5,573 nt of DNA from NCBI GenBank assembly GCA_014728185.1, contig WJMB01000087.1, positions 1 to 5,573 on the forward strand, given 5' to 3'. Each line of letters starts with the position of its first letter. Position 1 is the first letter of the stretch. The notes under the pieces were generated by a model that ran no database searches, was not told the origin of the DNA, and saw only the letters and a program-made list of their open reading frames with translations. The position numbers were made by a program, and so were the translations under genes. The stretch comes from Candidatus Coatesiibacteriota bacterium (lineage in GTDB: Bacteria > RBG-13-66-14). Below are positions 1 through 5,153 of the stretch, piece by piece.

Positions 1-66
1 GGCACGTTTCTTGCGCAGTCGAACGCCGGTTCGACGGTGGCCCCGCCCTTCCGCAAGAAACGTGCC
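1..66. repeat. Nested inverted repeat downstream of dnaA
   Basis: Two perfect 15-base arms (1-15, GGCACGTTTCTTGCG, and 52-66) are exact reverse complements. Between them lies a second perfect inverted repeat: 18-24 GTCGAAC and 29-35 GTTCGAC, with a 4-base loop. Either strand transcribed would fold into a long stem carrying an inner hairpin. The element lies 74 bases past the dnaA stop. No T-run follows it on the plus strand, and the dnaA-side exit lies outside the window, so a role as dnaA terminator can be neither shown nor excluded. Other possibilities are a dispersed palindromic repeat or a small structured RNA. The left arm starts at base 1, so it may extend further. The repeat is certain; its function is unknown. 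Confidence 0.75.
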
Positions 67-140
67 AACTCCCCGCGCCGGGCTTGGTTGAGTGGGGGGT
101 TGTTAGCCGATCGGCGCGGCGGAGGTCGCCGGCGGGTGGT

Positions 141-1448
141 CTACTCGCCGCCCAGGGAGGCTCGCCGTTCCAGCTTGCCGACGAGGGCGGCCATTTCGGG
201 GTCGCGCTCGACGAGGTCGCGGATCTTGTTGTAGCTGTGGATGACGGTGGAGTGGTCGCGTCCGCCGAACTGCAGACCTATTTCGTTGAGCTTGGCGTTG
301 GTCAGGTTGCGCGAGAGGTACATCGCCACCTGGCGGGGAAAGACGATCGAGGCGTTGCGGGATTTGGAGAGCAGATCGCGCAGGGGCAGCTCGAAGTGTT
401 CGCAGACCAGTTTCTGGATCTGGCCGATGCTCACCTGGGGGGTCTCGCGGCCCAGGATGTTGCCCAGGACCTCGCGGGCCATCTTGGTGGTGATGGGCTG
501 CTCGGAGATGGCGCTGAAGGCGGACAGGCGCAGGATGGCGCCCTCGATGGTGCGGATGTTGGTGCGCACTCGTTGGGCGATGAGCTCGATGACGTCCTCG
601 GGCAGCTTGACACCCTCGTTCTCGGCTTTGGATGAGATGATGGCGATGCGGGTCTCGATGTCCGGGGGCTGGATGTCGATGACCAGGCCCCATTCGAAGC
701 GGGTGACCAGGCGCTTGTCTAGCTTGATCTCGTTGGGCGGGCGGTCCGAGGTGAAAACGATCTGCTTGTTGTTGTTGTAGAGGGTGTTGAAGGTGTGGAA
801 GAGCTCTTCGAGGGTGGCTTCCTTGTCGGCGAGGAACTGTAGGTCGTCGATGAGCAGGATGTCCAGGCTGCGATACTTGTTGCGCAGCTCGACGGAGCGG
901 TCGTAGCGGATGGCCTGGATGAACTCGTTGGTGAACTCCTCGCTGGTGACGTAGGCTGTGCGCAGCTCGGGCCGCTCCTCGTGGGCCGAGTTACCGATGG
1001 CGTGGAGCAGGTGGGTCTTGCCCAGCCCCACTCCGGAGTAGATGAACAGGGGATTGTAGACTTGTCCCGGGTGTTCGACGACGGCCTGGCTGGCGGCGTA
1101 GGCCGTCGAATTGCCGCGCCCGACGACGAAGCTCTCGAAGGTGTACTTGCCGTTGTAGGGGTTGGGCGTCGGCGGCGGCTTGTCATGATCGCCGTTGCCG
1201 TTGGAGCGCGAGATGAGCTGGACCTCGAGGGGCAAACCAGAGGTCGAGCGCACCAGGGCGCCGATGGTGTCCAGATAGGTATCCCCCAGCCAATCAACAA
1301 AGCGCTCGTTGGGCACCTCGAGCAGCAGGCGTCCGTCGAGGACCGAGCGCGGTCGGATCGGTGCGATATAGGATTTGTAATGGTAGGGGTCGATACGCTG
1401 CTTGAGGTAATCGGATACCTCGCCCCAGAGCTTGGTTAGCGATTCCAT
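141..1448 (-). CDS. dnaA: Chromosomal replication initiator protein DnaA
   Basis: AAA+ ATPase that binds DnaA boxes at oriC, opens the duplex and loads the helicase in the cytoplasm. The 435-residue product has the usual length. Domain I spans about 1-80 and a short Pro/Asn-rich linker about 81-100. The ATPase domain follows: Walker A GVGLGKTH (139-146), Walker B LLIDD (198-202), sensor I TSD (233-235), arginine finger in TRFEWG (R250) and sensor II in NIRTIEG (R299). Domain IV carries PRQVAMYLSR (371-380) and the DnaA signature GGRDHSTV (395-402). The frame stays open 64 codons upstream to an ATG at 1640, but family similarity begins at MESLTKLW, so I take the ATG at 1446-1448. No clear Shine-Dalgarno precedes it. 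A near-consensus DnaA box lies 10 bases upstream, compatible with autoregulation. Oddity: serine replaces the first P-loop glycine (residue 138). No dnaN follows within the 140 bases visible. Confidence 0.97.
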   Translation of the reverse strand: MESLTKLWGEVSDYLKQRIDPYHYKSYIAPIRPRSVLDGRLLLEVPNERFVDWLGDTYLDTIGALVRSTSGLPLEVQLISRSNGNGDHDKPPPTPNPYNGKYTFESFVVGRGNSTAYAASQAVVEHPGQVYNPLFIYSGVGLGKTHLLHAIGNSAHEERPELRTAYVTSEEFTNEFIQAIRYDRSVELRNKYRSLDILLIDDLQFLADKEATLEELFHTFNTLYNNNKQIVFTSDRPPNEIKLDKRLVTRFEWGLVIDIQPPDIETRIAIISSKAENEGVKLPEDVIELIAQRVRTNIRTIEGAILRLSAFSAISEQPITTKMAREVLGNILGRETPQVSIGQIQKLVCEHFELPLRDLLSKSRNASIVFPRQVAMYLSRNLTNAKLNEIGLQFGGRDHSTVIHSYNKIRDLVERDPEMAALVGKLERRASLGGE

Positions 1449-1458
1449 GTTATTGTGG

Positions 1459-1467
1459 TGTGGATAT
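1459..1467 (-). promoter_or_regulatory. Near-consensus DnaA box upstream of dnaA start
   Basis: The minus strand reads ATATCCACA, one mismatch from TTATCCACA. It ends 10 bases before the dnaA ATG, so it would lie in the leader or promoter zone, where DnaA binding could repress dnaA. That regulation is inferred from other bacteria. Confidence 0.5.
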
Positions 1468-1606
1468 GTGTTGTCCCCCGCATTTACCACTGCGCTCGCT
1501 ACGGCTTCCGGGTAACGGGGAGGCCGGCGGTCGGAATTGCGCTGCCGCTGCGGGAAGATTGCACGGTGAAGGTTTGAATGGGGAGGGTTTTCTGGTCCGA
1601 CAGAGG

Positions 1607-1615
1607 TTATCAACA
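1607..1615 (+). promoter_or_regulatory. Near-consensus DnaA box
   Basis: The plus strand reads TTATCAACA, one mismatch (C to A at position 6) from TTATCCACA. It lies 159 bases upstream of the dnaA ATG, in opposite orientation to the boxes at 1763 and 1794. Confidence 0.4.
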
Positions 1616-1706
1616 GGCGCATACCGTTGAGAGCAAGCATTTACGAAGCAGACAAACCGCCAACGGCATAGGTTGAAGGGAGTTCTCCACCAAGTGGGAG
1701 CGGTTA

Positions 1707-1721
1707 TTAACAAGTTGTTAA
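1707..1721. repeat. Interrupted palindrome TTAACAA-G-TTGTTAA
   Basis: Two perfect 7-base arms (1707-1713 and 1715-1721) flank a single G in an AT-rich stretch. The palindrome overlaps two degenerate DnaA-box-like sequences, TTATTAACA (1704-1712) and TTGTTAACA (1715-1723). It could bind a dimeric regulator, form part of an unwinding element, or be a pair of weak DnaA sites. The sequence does not decide between these. Confidence 0.55.
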
Positions 1722-1762
1722 CATCAGCAGTGACAGTCTTTTATGATAACACACCCCGTCCC

Positions 1763-1771
1763 TGTGGACAA
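1763..1771 (-). promoter_or_regulatory. Near-consensus DnaA box
   Basis: The minus strand reads TTGTCCACA, one mismatch from TTATCCACA. It has the same orientation as the perfect box that starts 31 bases further right, close to three helical turns, so both would face the same side of the DNA. Confidence 0.55.
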
Positions 1772-1793
1772 GCTATCCCGTCGGCGGCGCCAT

Positions 1794-1802
1794 TGTGGAT
1801 AA
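1794..1802 (-). promoter_or_regulatory. Perfect consensus DnaA box
   Basis: The minus strand reads TTATCCACA, an exact match to the consensus high-affinity DnaA box. It overlaps by two bases a perfect 14-base palindrome at 1801-1814. It is the strongest single indicator of an origin in this window. Confidence 0.75.
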
Positions 1803-1814
1803 ACGTCGACGTTT
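1801..1814. repeat. Perfect 14-base palindrome beside DnaA box
   Basis: AAACGTCGACGTTT equals its own reverse complement and starts on the last two bases of the perfect DnaA box. The half-sequence CGACGTTT recurs at 1858-1865. It may be a binding site for a dimeric protein that acts with DnaA or controls dnaA. No known factor can be assigned from the sequence. Confidence 0.6.
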
Positions 1815-2620
1815 CATCGAGTAGCGTTGTTCTGCGTAGGCGTGTGGCAGTTTGAGGCGACGTTTTTATCAAGATGATACCAGTCGACGCTGGATTGATC
1901 TATGGATCATCACACCAAACTGGACCACTATGAATAACCGCTGAGAGCTGCTCGAGTGAGTAGTTCTTGATGCTTGTCTGGCTGATGGGGTCAACCCGAC
2001 AAAGTGCTCGGTTGATCCGGGAGTTTAACCAGGCAGTAGGCTTTTTAAGCAAATGCTTCATCTTGTCGAAGCTGCCGGGACAACCAGCGGGATCTCAACC
2101 TTTCCGGCTGATTACAGCACGAAGCACAGGTAGAAGATAATGTCGCATTTCAACTGGCGGGATGTGACGAAATACTTTGAGCTAGGAAGTATTGCTTCAA
2201 GGGATGTTAGAAGTGGACTCACTACAAATGCGAGTGTTAACCCCTTGGCATCAAGCAGTGTTTTCGGACCAAATCAGGGCCGATATTGAAAGGTTCATCG
2301 AGCAGGCAGTCGCTGATTGGGTACGTCCGACATTGCCCCCGATACGAGCATGCGAATTATTAGTGCATGATAATTAAGCATTTAGGAAAAGAGTAGTAAT
2401 CGAATGTTCGTTAACTACAAGCAAATTGGCAGTGCAGGTCATCCTCCGCGCACACCTCTTGCAGCCGCCACTTTTTTAATGCTGTTTACTGACAGGCGCA
2501 ACTGTTGCTATATGAGCATTATCAGCGCAATACAATCACAACTCGGTCCGAAGAGGGTATACGGTTCCTCCCTATTTTGTTCGGTCAGATTGGACAGACG
2601 ACGATTGCCTCCGGGGCGCC
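1815..2620. other. Gene-poor AT-rich intergenic stretch
   Basis: About 800 bases with no recognisable gene; I looked for and did not find rpmH, rnpA or a tRNA. G+C is low against the neighbours: 25/60 at 2161-2220 and 19/60 at 2341-2400. Small structures seen: a 9-pair stem with one G-U (1988-1996 with 2010-2018, 13-base loop), AAGCA/TGCTT at 2047-2058, and AATTAT/ATAATT at 2355-2375. Three short plus-strand frames occur: 1985-2140 (51 aa), 2140-2289 (49 aa, its ATG overlapping the previous stop) and 2204-2377 (57 aa from ATG). None has a convincing ribosome binding site or a family I recognise. A weak promoter-like pair, CTGACA (2489-2494) and TATGAG (2511-2516), has a 16-base spacer. The stretch may be origin flank or decayed sequence. 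Confidence 0.5.
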
Positions 2621-2649
2621 TTTACCTCTTCCGGGCTGAGGTTTATAAT
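2621..2649 (+). promoter_or_regulatory. Sigma70-type promoter of waaA
   Basis: A perfect -10 hexamer TATAAT (2644-2649) lies 17 bases after a 4/6 match to the -35 consensus, TTTACC (2621-2626). Transcription would start near 2656, giving a leader of about 40 bases before the waaA ATG at 2697. It would drive waaA and the coupled lipoprotein gene. The spacing and exact -10 make it the best promoter in the window. Confidence 0.7.
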
Positions 2650-2696
2650 CCATCGGGCGACGAAAAGCCATCGACATCCCTCGAGCAGACGAGTCC

Positions 2697-4010
2697 ATGC
2701 GGGAGTTCTGGAGACACCTATACGAGTTGATCTTCGCTCCCCTGATGCGTCTGATCGCTTGGGCGGGAGCGCTCTTCTCACCGACGGTCCGCTCGGGTCT
2801 GCGGGTCCGGCGCGGCTGGCGGGTTGAACTCGAGAGTGTCGCGGAATACTGGGACGACGACCGCCCCCGACTGTGGTTCCACTGCGCCTCCCTGGGCGAG
2901 TACGAGCAGTGCCGGCCCCTCTTGGAAGAGCTGCGCCGCCTTCGCGGAGACGCGGTGATCCTGTTGGTCAGCTTCTTTTCCGAGACGCCCCTGCGCCACG
3001 GCCGCTGGCGGGGTCTGGCCGATCACGCCTTCCCGCTGCCCCTGGACGGCAAGCGCAACGCCCGACGCCTGCTGGAGATCATCGAGCCCGATCTCTTCGT
3101 CACGGTCAAGTTCGACCTCTGGCCGGCCCTGGTCTGGGCCTGCCGGGAACGCGGCGTGCCGACGGCCCTGGTCTCGGCGGCGGGACACCGGGGCTCCAGC
3201 ACGGCCCAACCCCTGCTGCGCGGATTCTACCGCGCGGTCTACGGGGCGCTGGATTATCTGGGCGCCGTTTCCGCAATTGACGCCGCCAGCCTGAGCCCCC
3301 TGGTCCCCCGGGGACCCGGCGTCGAGGTGGCCGGCGACACCAAGTTCGACGCCGTGATCGGCCGGCGCGACGTCACCGCAAATCCCGGTCTCGAGCTGAG
3401 CCTCACCGGACCGGTCCTGGTCTGCGGCAGCACCCATCCTCCCGACGAGGAACGCCTGCTGCCCATCCTGGCGGAGCTGTTCGACATGCTCGCCGGCCTG
3501 GGGGTGGTTCTGGCCCCCCACCACGTCGACGAGGCCCACCTGGCCGCCCTCGAGTCCGCCGCCGCGAAGCTGGACCTGCCCGAACCGCGCCGCCTGACGA
3601 GTCTCAACGACGCCTCCGAACCCGGCTGCTTCGTCCTCGTCGATACCGTTGGCCAGCTCTTCGAGCTCTACGCCCTGGCCGACGTCGCTTATATCGGCGG
3701 CGGCTTCCACGACAAGGGACTGCACAACGTTCTCGAACCGGCGGCCTTCGGCGCCGCCCTGGTTTACGGTCCGCGGATCAGCAACTCCATCGAGGCCCGC
3801 GAACTGGCCAACCACGGCGTTGCGCAGCGTGTCAGGGATGCGACGGAGCTGGCCTCCACCCTCGAGAAACTGCTAAACGATCGTGAATATCGTCAGGAAC
3901 GTGGCGACGCTGCGCGGGCATACTGCGAGGGGCGATCCGGAGCCACCGAGCGTTATCTCGAGCGCTTGACGGATTTGGCCCAACTGCCATCTATCAGCGA
4001 GGAGTGTTGA
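2697..4010 (+). CDS. waaA: 3-deoxy-D-manno-octulosonic acid (Kdo) transferase
   Basis: Family GT30 glycosyltransferase that moves Kdo from CMP-Kdo onto lipid A precursor at the inner face of the cytoplasmic membrane, an early step in LPS core synthesis. The 437-residue product has the usual length. A hydrophobic segment at about 8-28 fits the membrane-associating N-terminus. WFHCASLGEYEQ (60-71) contains the expected catalytic glutamate (E68). Further blocks are VKFDLWPAL (137-145), GDTKFD (213-218), CGSTHPPDE (243-251), VLAPHH (271-276) and GGGFHDKGLHNVLEP (334-348), the last two lining the nucleotide-sugar site in this fold. VKFDLW and GGGFHDKGLHN resemble Bacteroidetes-type enzymes more than E. 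coli WaaA. Start: first ATG in frame, matching the family N-terminus, though its Shine-Dalgarno is weak. The stop overlaps the next ATG by one base. How many Kdo residues it adds cannot be read from the sequence. Confidence 0.93.
   Translation: MREFWRHLYELIFAPLMRLIAWAGALFSPTVRSGLRVRRGWRVELESVAEYWDDDRPRLWFHCASLGEYEQCRPLLEELRRLRGDAVILLVSFFSETPLRHGRWRGLADHAFPLPLDGKRNARRLLEIIEPDLFVTVKFDLWPALVWACRERGVPTALVSAAGHRGSSTAQPLLRGFYRAVYGALDYLGAVSAIDAASLSPLVPRGPGVEVAGDTKFDAVIGRRDVTANPGLELSLTGPVLVCGSTHPPDEERLLPILAELFDMLAGLGVVLAPHHVDEAHLAALESAAAKLDLPEPRRLTSLNDASEPGCFVLVDTVGQLFELYALADVAYIGGGFHDKGLHNVLEPAAFGAALVYGPRISNSIEARELANHGVAQRVRDATELASTLEKLLNDREYRQERGDAARAYCEGRSGATERYLERLTDLAQLPSISEEC
3999..4004 (+). 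promoter_or_regulatory. Ribosome binding site that sets the lipoprotein start
   Basis: GAGGAG lies 5 bases before the ATG at 4010, inside the last codons of waaA. In-frame GTG (4004) and TTG (4007) codons precede the ATG but are overlapped by or too close to this site, so the ATG is the start. The arrangement points to translational coupling with waaA. Confidence 0.8.
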
Positions 4011-5062
4011 TGAAGCGGGTGTTTTGGACGTTAATCGGCCTGTTGCTGTTGCTGACCTCCTGCGACGAGAACGCCGGCGTTGAGGATCGGCTCAGCGTTG
4101 GGGTGGTATACGGTTTGTCCGGCAGCGCCGACAAATCGTTCAACGAGGCCGTCAAGTTCGCTGTTACCGGTCTGGCGGCCGAGCAACGCCTCGTTTACGA
4201 ATGGCGGGAACCCCGCGACATCGACGAGATGGAGAGCTTCACCCGCGAGTTGGCCTCCGACGAGCACGACGTCGTGCTCTTCGCCGGCGATCCGGCCTAC
4301 CTGGAGCCCGTGGTCACCGATTACCCCGAGGTCGATTTCATCCTCGTCGGAGGCGAGCTCGAGGCGCCCAACGTCCGCGCCCTCTCCTTCCAGAGCGGCC
4401 GCGCGGCCGCCGCCGTCGGTGCCGTGGCCGCCCTCGAGGCCCGCGGTGGTCAACTGGGCTTCATCGGCGGCTTCGACGACCGCGACGCCCGTCGCGTCCT
4501 CTCCGGCTTCCAGCAGGGCGCCCGGTTGGTCAACCCCGAGGTCGTCTTCCACATCGATTTTATCAACAGCGCGGACCCCGCCGCCGGTGATCCCCAGCGG
4601 GCCAGGGAGCTGGCAGAGCGGCAGTACGAACGCGGCGTCGAGGTTATCTTCGCCTACTGCGGCCGCGACATCGAGACCCTGGCCACCGTCGCCGCCGAGC
4701 GCGACGCCTTCATCATCGGCAGCGACCTGAACCAGAACTGGCTCGAGAAGGGCCACGTGCTCACCAGCATGATGCGCGACGTCTCGGAAGCCGTGGGCGA
4801 ATCCCTGGACGCCGCACTGAACGGCTCTTTCACGCCCGGTCTGGTGCGCATCCCCCCCGGAGGCGAAGACGGCCTGGGCTACTTTGTGGACGAGACCAAC
4901 CGCGAGCTGCTACCGCCGGAAACCCGCGAGACCATTGAGAGGGTCCTGCGCTCCATGGACCAAGGTATAGACGAAGGCATGGACTCCACACCACAAAACG
5001 ACGGAACCACCCCGCCCGGCAGCGACACCGTGGAATCAACGGCGGAAGCGCCGCCGGCCTGA
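4010..5062 (+). CDS. BMP/PnrA-like substrate-binding lipoprotein
   Basis: Predicted periplasmic-facing lipoprotein of the basic membrane protein (BMP) family, whose characterised member PnrA (TmpC) of Treponema pallidum binds purine nucleosides for an ABC transporter. The 350-residue product starts with a lipoprotein signal peptide: K2-R3, a Leu-rich core and lipobox LTSC with lipidated Cys18. Family blocks follow in order: DKSFNEA (41-47), LSFQSGRAAAAVGAVAAL (125-142), GFIGGFDDRDARRVLSGF (150-167), the stretch from RARELAERQYERGVEVIF (197-214) to IIGSDLNQN (235-243), and VLTSMMRDVSEAV (250-262). The final 35 residues are Ser/Thr/Pro/acid-rich and probably disordered. Asp at +2 after Cys18 would signal inner-membrane retention under the E. 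coli Lol rule, if that applies here. The gene is coupled to waaA by TGATG overlap and a GAGGAG site. No permease or ATPase genes are in view. A nucleoside ligand is inferred from family only; other ligands are possible. Confidence 0.85.
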   Translation: MKRVFWTLIGLLLLLTSCDENAGVEDRLSVGVVYGLSGSADKSFNEAVKFAVTGLAAEQRLVYEWREPRDIDEMESFTRELASDEHDVVLFAGDPAYLEPVVTDYPEVDFILVGGELEAPNVRALSFQSGRAAAAVGAVAALEARGGQLGFIGGFDDRDARRVLSGFQQGARLVNPEVVFHIDFINSADPAAGDPQRARELAERQYERGVEVIFAYCGRDIETLATVAAERDAFIIGSDLNQNWLEKGHVLTSMMRDVSEAVGESLDAALNGSFTPGLVRIPPGGEDGLGYFVDETNRELLPPETRETIERVLRSMDQGIDEGMDSTPQNDGTTPPGSDTVESTAEAPPA

Positions 5063-5085
5063 GCGAGGACTCCAGCCCGAAACGG

Positions 5086-5119
5086 AAAACCGGACCCACG
5101 AAACCCCGGGTCCGGTTTT
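5086..5119. terminator. Bidirectional intrinsic terminator between convergent genes
   Basis: A perfect 12-pair stem (5086-5097 AAAACCGGACCC with 5108-5119) encloses a 10-base loop. The A4 and T4 ends make it usable from both strands. It starts 24 bases past the lipoprotein stop and ends 35 bases short of the mtnA stop, as expected for a shared terminator. The T-run is short (four, then GG). Confidence 0.85.
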
Positions 5120-5153
5120 GGTATCTTAGTTAGTGAGACTACGGCGGTTGTGT

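Larger units (their letters stand above)
1459..1814. other. oriC: Candidate chromosomal replication origin (oriC)
   Basis: This stretch upstream of dnaA holds a perfect DnaA box (1794-1802, minus) and three one-mismatch boxes (1459-1467 minus, 1607-1615 plus, 1763-1771 minus). Two weaker ones lie at 1704-1712 and 1715-1723. A tract at 1702-1755 is relatively AT-rich (TTATTAACA, TTTTATGATAAC) and could be the unwinding element. A 14-base palindrome abuts the perfect box, and an interrupted palindrome sits at 1707-1721. The flanking genes dnaA and waaA diverge from the region. Origins next to dnaA with box clusters are common across bacteria, which supports the call. Against it, only one box is perfect and strand composition does not shift in the usual direction. 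It could instead be only the dnaA regulatory region. The boundaries are my estimate. Confidence 0.6.

Noticed and set aside
1..66. tRNA or integron attC site
   Set aside because: The ends pair, but no T-loop or anticodon arm falls at tRNA positions. The core triplets of attC are not at the outer arms and the stem is a perfect repeat.
67..101. Terminator-like hairpin AACTCCCC with GGGGGGTT
   Set aside because: The 8-pair stem needs a G-U pair that works only for a plus-strand transcript, the loop is 19 bases, and no real T-run follows.
1449..1640. In-frame upstream extension of dnaA to an ATG at 1640
   Set aside because: DnaA domain I similarity starts at MESLTKLW (ATG at 1446-1448). The extra 64 codons match nothing in the family and cover DnaA-box-like sites.
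1673..1855. 60-codon plus-strand open frame in the candidate origin
   Set aside because: It starts with TTG, lacks a ribosome binding site, runs through the DnaA boxes and palindromes, and has no recognisable domain.
2391..2400. DnaA-trio-like GAGTAGTAAT
   Set aside because: Only two or three repeats, almost 600 bases from the nearest DnaA box, so it does not fit the known trio layout.
2404..2730. 108-codon plus-strand open frame before waaA
   Set aside because: It runs over the waaA promoter and into the waaA start in another frame, has no ribosome binding site, and its translation looks non-protein-like.
2778..3815. Long minus-strand open frame opposite waaA
   Set aside because: Antisense shadow of a GC-rich gene; the plus strand encodes clear Kdo transferase motifs over the same span.
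4004..4009. GTG or TTG as the start of the lipoprotein gene
   Set aside because: The GAGGAG site (3999-4004) overlaps or abuts these codons; the ATG at 4010 has the proper 5-base spacing.
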